From the NCBI GenBank assembly GCA_937874315.1, contig CALNAE010000061.1, positions 1 through 6,537 of the forward strand: a stretch of DNA of 6,537 nucleotides. Reading direction: 5' to 3'. The DNA comes from an uncultured Bifidobacterium sp. (lineage in GTDB: Bacteria > Actinomycetota > Actinomycetes > Actinomycetales > Bifidobacteriaceae). Under the pieces are notes generated by a model that saw nothing but the letters and a program-made list of their open reading frames with translations, was not told the DNA's origin and did no database searches. Shown in pieces: positions 1 to 5,531 of the stretch (position 1 is its first letter; each line of letters starts with the position of its first letter). A program made the position numbers and the translations under genes.

Positions 1-2
1 AC

Positions 3-56
3 CAGATCGAGCATGGCGCGCCTGATATCGTCGAATGGGTCAAGCGTCAACTGTAG
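3..56 (+). CDS. C-terminal end of an unidentified upstream gene (partial)
   Basis: One frame is open from the window edge to a TAG stop at 54-56 and encodes the tail QIEHGAPDIVEWVKRQL. It has the charged, amphipathic look of a real C-terminal helix, whereas one other + frame stops at once and the third runs on without a plausible gene. Small GntR-type regulators often precede two-gene ABC cassettes like the one that follows, so a regulator is one possibility, but the 17 visible residues do not identify a family. The stop lies 72 bases before the ATPase start, so co-transcription is possible. Confidence is limited by the short length. Confidence 0.45.
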   Translation, partial: QIEHGAPDIVEWVKRQL

Positions 57-65
57 TAACTGTTT

Positions 66-97
66 TTCATGTTTTGGCCTGTGCCTTGCTGCATTTC
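66..97. repeat. Left copy of the direct repeat flanking the ABC cassette
   Basis: Bases 66-83 are identical to 2487-2504 (18 of 18). Similarity continues with mismatches to 97/2518, 27 of 32 positions in all. This copy lies in the gap before the ATPase gene. Its function is unknown: it could be a leader or regulatory sequence, or the trace of a duplication or insertion of the cassette. Confidence 0.7.
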
Positions 98-118
98 GTA
101 CTAGGTGTTTCGACGAAT

Positions 119-126
119 AAGGAGAG
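119..126 (+). promoter_or_regulatory. Ribosome binding site that fixes the ATPase start
   Basis: AAGGAGAG lies two bases before the ATG at 129. An in-frame ATG at 105 has no comparable purine-rich sequence before it. This favours the shorter protein, which begins MQFVLSHLKKSYG, the normal beginning of an ABC ATPase domain. Confidence 0.75.
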
Positions 127-128
127 CC

Positions 129-860
129 ATGCAATTCGTGTTGTCTCATCTGAAAAAATCCTATGGGGTCAAACAGGTGCTCAAGGATGTCGATTTTGTT
201 TTCGAAGATTCGAAGATATATGGATTGCTCGGTCGCAACGGGGCGGGGAAGACCACGCTATTCAACGGCATCAACCGAGATATCGCCTTCGATTCTGGTG
301 ATTTCGGGTTGGTTCGAGATGGGATGCCCCCGGTTCCGCTCAACACGCATTCTTTTGAGGGAATGTCGCCGGAGGATATCGGCTATGTGTTGTCTACGCC
401 GCAGGTGCCGGAGTTTCTTACGGCTAGAGAGTTCTTGAAATTCTTTCTTGAAATCAATGAGGATCGTATTGCCGTGCAACGAGACATCGACGAATATTTC
501 GACGAGATACGCATCAAACCGGAGGATCGTGACCGGCTGCTGAAGGATTATTCGCAGGGTATGAAGAACAAGATGCAGATGTTGGTCAGCATCATTGCAA
601 ACCCTGCCGTGTTGTTGCTCGACGAACCGTTGACTTCTCTTGATGTCGTCGTTGCTGAGGAGATGAAACAGTTGTTGCGGTCGATGAAACAGGGGAAGGT
701 AACGATCTTATCCACTCATATCCTCGATTTGGCCGTGGACTTGTGCGATGAGATCGTACTGCTCAGTGATGGAAGGTTGCACGCGGTTGATCAGGCTGAA
801 CTTGGGGATGAGGATTTCAAGACGAAGATCATCGCATCATTGACGGAGGATGAGGAATGA
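129..860 (+). CDS. ABC transporter ATP-binding protein (ABC-2-like two-gene exporter)
   Basis: This 243-residue cytoplasmic ATPase would power the membrane protein encoded directly downstream. Visible motifs are Walker A GRNGAGKTT (35-43), a signature YSQGM (141-145) in place of LSGGQ, Walker B VLLLDE (161-166), D-loop SLD (170-172) and the switch histidine STH (His197). The length is that of a single nucleotide-binding domain, so it should work as a dimer. In an ungapped comparison with the usual 'GYLPENPPLYDELTVRE' pattern, the Q-loop position is Ser89 rather than Gln or Glu, with PQVPEFLTAREF following. The start at 129 is chosen for its strong AAGGAGAG site; the alternative at 105 adds eight residues outside the domain. 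The gene overlaps the permease gene by four bases. The substrate cannot be read from sequence; export is inferred from the absence of any solute-binding protein gene nearby. Confidence 0.93.
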   Translation: MQFVLSHLKKSYGVKQVLKDVDFVFEDSKIYGLLGRNGAGKTTLFNGINRDIAFDSGDFGLVRDGMPPVPLNTHSFEGMSPEDIGYVLSTPQVPEFLTAREFLKFFLEINEDRIAVQRDIDEYFDEIRIKPEDRDRLLKDYSQGMKNKMQMLVSIIANPAVLLLDEPLTSLDVVVAEEMKQLLRSMKQGKVTILSTHILDLAVDLCDEIVLLSDGRLHAVDQAELGDEDFKTKIIASLTEDEE

Positions 861-2443
861 GCGAGATCTTTGCGATTTCTTTCCGTCTCAAGATCGCATA
901 CCGCGTCAATACGATCCTCTACCGAATCCGACAGCTGGTTCCCGCGGCGCACCGGTCCACGAGTACCGCGTTGAGCTCACCAGGGCTCAAGACGTTCGCA
1001 ACCGTGTTAGCTGGCCTATGGGAGGTTGTCTCCGGCTTCCTTGGCAAATTCGTCTACATTTTTCTGCTCTATGAGGTCGTGACCAATACGGCAAGCCACC
1101 ATCAATCGATGGTCGCGTCTTTCCTCACTACTTATTTGCTTCTCGGTATTGCGGGTGCATGCTTGGATGCGTGGATGTTCACTTTCTCGCGTAACGATTA
1201 CTATGCGATCGTGCTTATGCGCATGAACGCGAGGAACCGTGCATTGTCCGGGTTCTTTTATCAGGTTGTCAGATCCGTTGTGGGCGGCATTCCGTTCATA
1301 CTGTTCTTCGGTCTGAAATTGGGGCTTACATGGTGGATGGTGCCGCTTGTGGTGGTCATGCCTACCGCCGTGAAATCGATTGTCGTGATGGCCTTGATGT
1401 TGCGATTCGAACGGAGTGGTCGTTTCGACGCCAGCAAGCCACTTGGCGTGCTGACTTGGCCCATAACTCTTGCGGTCGCCGCGGTCGCAGTGCTGTTGAT
1501 AGTGCTTGGGCGACCGGTGAATCCGGTGATTAGCATTGCGTTGATGACAGTGGCTGCGATGTCCATAATAGTGACATGGCCTAAATTGCTAGGATTTCGG
1601 CTTTATCCGGAACTGTGCAAAATTGGTGCCACGCAGGCTGTGTCGTTGATGAACAGTGTGACGGACGGTTCGTATAAACGTGCCCGAATGAATAAGAATA
1701 TCGAGTTTGAAAGGGCAGATGCGTCTCATACAGTTGCGGGCAAGCACGGGTTGTCATATCTCAATGCGTTGTTTTTCGCGCGGCACCGAAGGATTTTTTG
1801 GGGTGCTTCGCTGAAATACTCGGCGATATGCGCCGTTGGTAGTGCAGTTGCGATCATTGTCATGGTGCTGATGCCGGGGCGTGTTCGTGACCCGGTGAGC
1901 GTTCTGCCATGGCTACTGCTGGTCATGTATGCAATCAACCGGGGAACTACGATGACCGAGGCAATGTATATTGACTGCGACCATAGTTTGCTCACCTACC
2001 CGTTCTATAAACAGTCGAAACACATACTTGAGTCGTTTAGGTTGAGACTGTGGGAAATCTCAGCGGTTAACCTACTGCCGGCAACAGTGCTGGGGATTGG
2101 ACTCGTCATAACCATGGCGTTGTTCAACCCTAACCGCAGCCCGTATGAGTTCCTCGCCGCCTTCCTCTCAATTTTGGTTATCGCGGTATTTTTCTCTGTG
2201 CATTATTTGGCGTTGTATTACCTGCTGCAGCCTTATACCATCGAGGCGAAGATCAAGAGCTTCACCTATCAGATCGCGGTCGGATTGACCTATGGCTTGT
2301 GCTATCTCATCGCGGTTAACTATCACCATCCTTCGCTGATGGTCTTCGGCGCGGTAAGCCTAGGTTTCTGCATTCTTTATTCGCTTGCAGCTTGCATCGT
2401 GGTATACCGCTTCGCGCCGAGGACGTTCCGCATAAAGTCGTGA
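857..2443 (+). CDS. Polytopic ABC transporter membrane protein (permease)
   Basis: This 528-residue protein starts at an ATG overlapping the ATPase stop (ATGA, 857-860), with a GGAGGATGAGGA purine tract just upstream, so the two are probably translationally coupled and form one transporter. About 12 hydrophobic segments are visible, roughly at residues 50-75, 85-110, 133-153, 156-182, 198-217, 222-243, 318-339, 346-362, 402-423, 431-459, 470-488 and 493-518. A charged loop at about 244-317 separates two groups of six and is a likely ATPase contact. The N-terminal 45 residues are basic and probably cytoplasmic. No signal peptide, large external domain or catalytic motif is visible, which argues against a FtsX/MacB-type permease and for an ABC-2-like exporter. 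I recognise no named family, and the substrate is unknown. The gene is less GC-rich than galE. Confidence 0.85.
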   Translation: MSEIFAISFRLKIAYRVNTILYRIRQLVPAAHRSTSTALSSPGLKTFATVLAGLWEVVSGFLGKFVYIFLLYEVVTNTASHHQSMVASFLTTYLLLGIAGACLDAWMFTFSRNDYYAIVLMRMNARNRALSGFFYQVVRSVVGGIPFILFFGLKLGLTWWMVPLVVVMPTAVKSIVVMALMLRFERSGRFDASKPLGVLTWPITLAVAAVAVLLIVLGRPVNPVISIALMTVAAMSIIVTWPKLLGFRLYPELCKIGATQAVSLMNSVTDGSYKRARMNKNIEFERADASHTVAGKHGLSYLNALFFARHRRIFWGASLKYSAICAVGSAVAIIVMVLMPGRVRDPVSVLPWLLLVMYAINRGTTMTEAMYIDCDHSLLTYPFYKQSKHILESFRLRLWEISAVNLLPATVLGIGLVITMALFNPNRSPYEFLAAFLSILVIAVFFSVHYLALYYLLQPYTIEAKIKSFTYQIAVGLTYGLCYLIAVNYHHPSLMVFGAVSLGFCILYSLAACIVVYRFAPRTFRIKS

Positions 2444-2473
2444 GCGTCGTAGGCGTCGTGATCGTTGTGATCG
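2438..2473. repeat. 9-bp imperfect tandem repeat across the permease stop codon
   Basis: There are four consecutive 9-base units: TCGTGAGCG, TCGTAGGCG, TCGTGATCG and TTGTGATCG. The first unit contains the permease TGA stop at 2441-2443. Since 9 is a multiple of 3, gain or loss of units keeps frame in any overlapping reading frame. Confidence 0.6.
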
Positions 2474-2532
2474 TGGGTTTCGCCTCTTCATGTTTTGGCC
2501 TGTGTGTTGCCGCAATACACGGGGGTGGTTGA
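2440..2532 (+). CDS. Possible 30-residue hydrophobic peptide overlapping the permease stop (speculative)
   Basis: A GTG at 2440 overlaps the permease TGA (GTGA) and opens a 30-codon frame ending TGA at 2530-2532. The product begins MSVVGVVIVVIVGFASS and is almost entirely hydrophobic, like a single membrane helix. Stop/start overlap is also how the two transporter genes are joined, which would allow coupling. Against it: the nearest purine-rich tract (GAGGA, 2419-2423) is 16 bases from the GTG, too far for a good site. The hydrophobicity also follows directly from the 9-bp repeat that encodes it. I consider it more likely chance than gene. Confidence 0.15.
   Translation: MSVVGVVIVVIVGFASSCFGLCVAAIHGGG
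2487..2518. repeat. Right copy of the direct repeat flanking the ABC cassette
   Basis: The first 18 bases match 66-83 exactly, in the same orientation, and the remainder matches partially. It starts 44 bases after the permease stop. The two copies bracket exactly the two-gene cassette. Confidence 0.7.
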
Positions 2533-2885
2533 GGCTGCGGGTTTTGTGATGTCGCGATCCTGTGAGTGGTCCAGATCCAGAGCTTGGTCACTTCCGTGGC
2601 ACCGGATCCTAGTCGTGGCTTCTTCCGGGGTCTTCTGATCGCCCGCGACGGATGTGACGCGCGCGACGTATGTCGCGGATGACAGGCGACTAGAGACCAT
2701 CAAGAACGGACTACTTGTGACCAGAAATCATCGAAAGTGCCGAATCAAGAGAAAGAGGAATCCCGTGCGCTGCGGGCAACAGCCGTCAACTGAGGGTGCG
2801 GTTTCGTGCAAAGCAGTGGCGAGAGCGCAGGACGCGGTTGCCTGGATCAACATGGAGAGGATGAGGTTTTCGTCCAGAGCATCGC
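2533..2885. other. Gene-free, apparently decayed stretch
   Basis: No reading frame here on either strand resembles a known protein, and none has both a convincing start site and coherent composition. The only structure I see is an imperfect 18-bp duplication around 2644-2679 with overlapping inverted repeats. Near 2842-2900 one + frame reads LDQHGEDEVFVQ, which could be the decayed continuation of the integrase remnant downstream. The position, between an acquired-looking cassette and an integrase remnant at a tRNA, fits a deleted integrative element. Confidence 0.5.
2644..2679. repeat. Imperfect 18-bp tandem duplication with overlapping inverted repeats
   Basis: CGCGACG occurs at 2644-2650 and again at 2662-2668, each followed by a variant of an ATGT-centred motif. 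GTCGCG at 2672-2677 can pair with either CGCGAC copy; pairing with the second gives a 6-bp stem with a 4-base loop. No function is assigned. Confidence 0.35.
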
Positions 2886-2888
2886 TGA

Positions 2889-3056
2889 AGGTGCGTGGCC
2901 ACGATGTTGGACATGCAGGGATTGAGCGCGAGGGCGATAGCCGACTATCTGGGGCACAGCAATCCAAGCATGGCGCAGGACGTTTACATGCAGCGGAATC
3001 TGGATAGCTCGAAAGCCGCCGAAAGCCTCGAAGCGAAGTTGTCGAATATCATCTGA
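2889..3056 (+). pseudogene. C-terminal remnant of a tyrosine recombinase (phage/element integrase)
   Basis: The frame ending at TGA 3054-3056 encodes a typical integrase C-terminus: CVATMLDMQGLSARAIADYL, then GHSNPSMAQDVYMQRN, then a helical tail ending LSNII. It contains the LGH motif with its catalytic His and the DVY nucleophile Tyr 14 residues later, the order and spacing expected for the end of the catalytic domain. The upstream Arg box (HxLRH/R) and the N-terminal domains are missing. The frame is closed by a TGA at 2886-2888, and no credible start exists for a protein of normal size (300-400 residues). A different frame just upstream (2842 onward, LDQHGEDEVFVQ) may be the preceding segment separated by a frameshift. 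The stop lies 120 bases from the 3' end of tRNA-Phe, the classical location of an integrase in a tRNA-inserted element. Confidence 0.75.
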
Positions 3057-3063
3057 TGCATGT

Positions 3064-3129
3064 GTTTGTGATGAGTATATGATGAGTTGGTCCTGAAAAG
3101 CCCTTGAAAACACGAAAGCCATCACAAAC
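3064..3129. repeat. 10-bp inverted repeat with internal direct repeats between integrase remnant and tRNA-Phe
   Basis: GTTTGTGATG (3064-3073) and CATCACAAAC (3120-3129) are perfect inverted copies 46 bases apart. TGATGAG occurs at 3069-3075 and 3080-3086, 11 bases apart. Placed between an integrase end and its presumed tRNA target, these could be old recombinase or excisionase binding sites. That is inference from position only. Confidence 0.4.
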
Positions 3130-3131
3130 GA

Positions 3132-3173
3132 GAAACCCCTCACGCCAATGTTTCCAAGGGCTGAGGGGGTTTC
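3132..3173 (-). terminator. Terminator-like hairpin after tRNA-Phe
   Basis: On the - strand, GAAACCCCCTCA pairs with TGAGGGGTTTC (one bulged C) across an 18-base loop, beginning four bases after the tRNA CCA end. The T-run is carried partly by the stem and followed by CTCGTTTG, so it is a moderate intrinsic terminator. It probably ends the tRNA transcript. Confidence 0.6.
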
Positions 3174-3176
3174 ATG

Positions 3177-3252
3177 TGGTGGCTCCGAGCGGCATCGATC
3201 CGCTGACCTAACGATTTTCAGTCGTTCGCTCTACCAACTGAGCTACAGAGCC
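3177..3252 (-). tRNA. tRNA-Phe (anticodon GAA), CCA encoded
   Basis: On the - strand a complete 76-base cloverleaf is present. The acceptor is GGCTCTG with CGGAGCC, the D-arm GCTC with GAGC, and the anticodon stem AACGA with TCGTT around loop CTGAAAA (anticodon GAA). The T-stem is AGCGG with CCGCT, the discriminator is A, and CCA is encoded (3177-3179). The T-loop reads ATCGATG, so position 54 is A instead of the nearly invariant T and position 60 is a purine. The acceptor also carries a T6-G67 wobble. The 3' end faces the integrase remnant. It is transcribed downstream of tRNA-Asp. Confidence 0.95.
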
Positions 3253-3262
3253 AGGAATAATT

Positions 3263-3284
3263 AAAAACCCGGAAACCCGGGCTT
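3263..3284 (-). terminator. Hairpin plus T-run between tRNA-Asp and tRNA-Phe
   Basis: On the - strand, AAGCCCGG pairs with CCGGGTTT (one G-T pair) around a GTTT loop, and the T-run is five bases long. This is a compact intrinsic-terminator shape lying inside the tRNA pair. It may attenuate read-through into tRNA-Phe, or instead serve as a processing structure in the 46-base spacer. Confidence 0.6.
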
Positions 3285-3298
3285 AGTAATCATCCAAG

Positions 3299-3372
3299 CG
3301 ACCCCGGCCGGACTTGAACCGGTGACCTCCGCCGTGACAGGGCGGCGCTCTAACCAGCTGAGCTACAGGGCC
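3299..3372 (-). tRNA. tRNA-Asp (anticodon GTC), CCA not encoded
   Basis: On the - strand a 74-base cloverleaf is present. The acceptor is GGCCCTG with CGGGGTC, the D-arm GCTC with GAGC, and the anticodon stem CCGCC with GGCGG around loop CTGTCAC (anticodon GTC). The T-loop is a normal TTCAAGT and the discriminator is G. The genome does not supply CCA here (the next bases are CTT), so it must be added by the nucleotidyltransferase, unlike the neighbouring tRNA-Phe. Confidence 0.95.
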
Positions 3373-3403
3373 GTGGCTTACTCTCTCAAGCAGCCGAATA
3401 GCT

Positions 3404-3431
3404 ATATTACTCAGAAGATCAAGCTATGCAA
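3404..3431 (-). promoter_or_regulatory. Candidate promoter of the tRNA-Asp/tRNA-Phe unit
   Basis: On the - strand, TTGCAT (3426-3431) and TAATAT (3404-3409) are 16 bases apart, placing a start about 25 bases before tRNA-Asp. Both boxes match the consensus only partly (3 and 4 of 6), and the surrounding AT-rich patch is the best support. Confidence 0.4.
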
Positions 3432-3549
3432 ACCACCAGCGTGTCGTTTTCATTTCCCGAGTCGTTGCGCGCCCCTCGCGTTGCAGTGGTTTCCCTACCG
3501 GGATTCGTCCAACACCCCGCCGGGAACCCATATTGAGTCGACGACCGCT

Positions 3550-4302
3550 TCAGAGGCGTTCCGGCGAAACGCTGTAACGATAGCCGTGCGACGTATATTG
3601 AATCGTCTGAGAGGCCGACTCGCCGGACGATTGTTGATCGGAGCAGTCGCCGATAGCGCACGAGGAATCGTCGTAATACTTCATCATTCCGCCGTCGTTC
3701 ATATACAGGCTTATGCCCCAGCCCACGAAGGCTATGAAGATGGCCCAGAGAATGGTCTCGACAGCTCCGATGACGATGCCGGCGATTGCCATCCCTCGGC
3801 TTTTCTCATGGGACTTGTTGATCTGCACGAGTGCGATGATGGATAGGACCAGACCAACCGGTGCGATGAAGAAGGAGAGAATGAAACCGACGATACATAG
3901 TATATTCCACCGATCATTCGCGATCGGGGGATAATACGGGCCTTGGGGAGGGAACTGCTGACCGGGACCGTACTGCTGACCGGGAGCGTTCGTTGCTTGG
4001 CCGTAGGATGGCCCATAGGGCGTCTGCGGTCCTGCGGCCCATTGCTGATTGGCGGTGGGCTGGGTCTGTTGAGCCTGGGTCGGCTGCTGAGCGTAAGGCA
4101 TTTGGCTATAGGCGGCGAAGCCCTGTTGATTCGTTGTTTGGCCATAGGCTTGTTCTGGATATGACTGACTCGACTGCGGTTGTTCCGCAGCTGGCTGGTA
4201 GCCGTTGTAGTGCATGGGAACGGGATTCGGCTGGTTGCCGTTGTTCTCGGTATGCGGCTGTTGTGCCCCGTGGTTTTCTTGATTGCTGCTCATGCGCACC
4301 AT
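3550..4302 (-). CDS. DUF4190-domain membrane protein with Q/P/Y/G-rich N-terminus
   Basis: This 250-residue protein has three parts. Residues 1-130 are low-complexity and rich in Gln, Pro, Tyr, Gly and Asn, probably disordered and cytoplasmic. Two hydrophobic helices lie at about 132-160 and 171-199, separated by a short charged turn (QINKSHEKSRG), matching the DUF4190 pattern seen in many actinobacterial membrane proteins. The 50-residue polar tail has two Cys (215, 220) that could pair outside the cell. No enzymatic motif is present. Two starts are possible: ATG 4302 (MVRMSSN) or ATG 4293 (MSSN). Neither has a Shine-Dalgarno sequence, but a CATACT box ends eight bases before 4302, which suggests a leaderless transcript starting at that ATG. 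The gene lies downstream of galE on the same strand, separated by a strong hairpin, so it is probably transcribed independently. The molecular role is unknown. Confidence 0.85.
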   Translation of the reverse strand: MVRMSSNQENHGAQQPHTENNGNQPNPVPMHYNGYQPAAEQPQSSQSYPEQAYGQTTNQQGFAAYSQMPYAQQPTQAQQTQPTANQQWAAGPQTPYGPSYGQATNAPGQQYGPGQQFPPQGPYYPPIANDRWNILCIVGFILSFFIAPVGLVLSIIALVQINKSHEKSRGMAIAGIVIGAVETILWAIFIAFVGWGISLYMNDGGMMKYYDDSSCAIGDCSDQQSSGESASQTIQYTSHGYRYSVSPERL

Positions 4303-4310
4303 TCTACGCG

Positions 4311-4316
4311 AGTATG
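4311..4316 (-). promoter_or_regulatory. Candidate -10 box of the DUF4190 gene (leaderless start)
   Basis: On the - strand CATACT ends eight bases before the ATG at 4302, so transcription would begin at or within a base or two of that ATG. No convincing -35 box is visible. Leaderless mRNAs are common in Actinobacteria, which fits the missing ribosome binding site. Confidence 0.35.
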
Positions 4317-4390
4317 GGGTGCGGTGCGGAAAGATGCACTATGGCACGCGCCGTTTCGGCATTCCGGTGACATGGGCCATCTCAATGCGA

Positions 4391-4427
4391 GAGCGGGACG
4401 TGTTCGTTGCTTGAACACGTCCCGCTC
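4391..4427 (-). terminator. Perfect 15-bp hairpin downstream of galE
   Basis: GAGCGGGACGTGTTC (4391-4405) and its exact reverse complement (4413-4427) surround a 7-base loop. It begins 75 bases after the galE stop in the direction of galE transcription. Neither side has a T-run, so if it terminates galE it does so without a U-tract. It could otherwise stabilise the galE mRNA 3' end or be a protein-binding palindrome upstream of the DUF4190 promoter. Confidence 0.6.
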
Positions 4428-4501
4428 AATCCGCGGTTTGAGATCGCTTCAATACTTCAGCTTCAGGCTCCAACGCTTCGGCGTACGGCGGCTGATCGGC
4501 A

Positions 4502-5512
4502 TCAGTCGGTCTGTTTCCAAGTCGCCACGTCGATGTGGTGTCCGGGGTTGGCCTGCCACGCGGCCCATGCGGACTTGACGATATCCTCCACGTCGAACTT
4601 GGCGTGCCAACCCATCTCCTCGTTGATACGCTTCGGCGAGCCGATGAGCTGCGGCGGGTCTCCTGCCCGGCGGGCCATAACGGCTTCCTTGAATGGCAGG
4701 CCCGTGACCTTCTTGACCTCGTCTACGATCTGACGCACCGAAGTCCCCTCGCCGGTACCGACGTTGAAGGCATCATACTTGCGCTCGTCGCGGTCGAGGT
4801 AGTGCAGAGCCGCGATATGGGCGTCGGCCAGGTCGGAGACGTGGATGTAGTCGCGCACGCAGGTGCCGTCGGGAGTCGGGTAGTCGTCGCCGAATATGGC
4901 CGGTGCCTTGCCCTGCTTGAGCCGGTCGAAAAGCATGGGGATGAGATTGAGAATCGCGGGGTCCTCGAGCTCCACCGGGCCGCAGCCGGCCACGTTGAAG
5001 TAGCGCAGTCCGCAGAAACGAATGCCGAATGGCTCCTCGCATGCACGGGCCATCCACTCACCGAAGAGCTTGGTCTGGCCATACGGGTTGATCGGCAGCA
5101 TCGGCACGACATCCTCGGGGACCACGTCGACCGGAGGTACGCCATAGGTGGCAGCGGATGAGGAGAACACGAGCTTCTTAGCGGAGGACTTGGTCATGCC
5201 GGTGAGTACGTTGAGCATGCCGTTGATATTCTGCTGGTAGTACCACAGCGGCTTGGCGACGGATTCGCCGACCTGTTTGCGCGCGGCGAAATGAATGACC
5301 GCCGTCACCTTTTCGTCGGTCATGATCTCACCCAGACGCTCGCCGGCGCCGGGTGCCGCGATATCCATGCCGTAGAGACGAGCCCCTTCGATACGGGTAG
5401 GCTTGCCGTAGCTCAAATCATCCACCACGACCACTCGCTCTCCTGCTTCGTGGAGGGCATGGACCACGTGGGCGCCGATATAGCCGCACCCACCAGTGAC
5501 GAGAACTGTCAT
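4502..5512 (-). CDS. galE: UDP-glucose 4-epimerase
   Basis: This cytoplasmic, NAD-dependent short-chain dehydrogenase-type enzyme interconverts UDP-galactose and UDP-glucose in the Leloir pathway and supplies UDP-sugars for glycan synthesis. At 336 residues it is almost the same length as E. coli GalE (338). The nucleotide-binding motif is TGGCGYIGAH (Gly7, Gly10, Gly13), with acidic Asp31-Asp32 after the second strand as expected for NAD. HFAARKQVGES lies at 74-84, FSSSAATYG at 116-124 supplies the catalytic Ser, and YGQTK supplies Tyr144 and Lys148. The later RYFNVAG and RDYIHVSDLADAH motifs are typical. The start at 5512 gives the canonical MTVLVTGG beginning and has GAAAGG (5520-5525) seven bases upstream. 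An open frame continues to 5827, but that extension is low-complexity and crosses the promoter, so it is not coding. No other galactose gene is adjacent. Confidence 0.97.
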   Translation of the reverse strand: MTVLVTGGCGYIGAHVVHALHEAGERVVVVDDLSYGKPTRIEGARLYGMDIAAPGAGERLGEIMTDEKVTAVIHFAARKQVGESVAKPLWYYQQNINGMLNVLTGMTKSSAKKLVFSSSAATYGVPPVDVVPEDVVPMLPINPYGQTKLFGEWMARACEEPFGIRFCGLRYFNVAGCGPVELEDPAILNLIPMLFDRLKQGKAPAIFGDDYPTPDGTCVRDYIHVSDLADAHIAALHYLDRDERKYDAFNVGTGEGTSVRQIVDEVKKVTGLPFKEAVMARRAGDPPQLIGSPKRINEEMGWHAKFDVEDIVKSAWAAWQANPGHHIDVATWKQTD

Positions 5513-5531
5513 GTTCTGGCCTTTCGGTTGT

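Noticed and set aside
105..128. Earlier ATG start for the ABC ATPase
   Set aside because: It has no ribosome binding site, and the AAGGAGAG site would lie inside the gene. The added residues lie outside the domain.
2654..3007. 117-residue + strand frame overlapping the integrase remnant
   Set aside because: Its translation resembles no protein, and the recognisable integrase residues are in a different frame over 2889-3056.
3481..3545. Possible terminator after the DUF4190 gene
   Set aside because: The CCGGGA copies are direct, not inverted, repeats, and I found no stem with a T-run.
3322..3846. 174-residue + strand frame over tRNA-Asp and the DUF4190 gene
   Set aside because: It runs antisense through a tRNA and a domain-bearing gene, and its composition is that of a shadow frame.
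4535..5161. 208-residue + strand frame antisense to galE
   Set aside because: It is a by-product of GC-rich codon structure opposite galE, with no own start signals or recognisable domain.
5510..5523. Third copy of the cassette-flanking repeat (CATGTTCTGGCCT) at the galE start
   Set aside because: The similarity is about 12 of 13 bases at its core only, does not extend, and overlaps the functional start and ribosome binding site of galE. Chance resemblance is sufficient.
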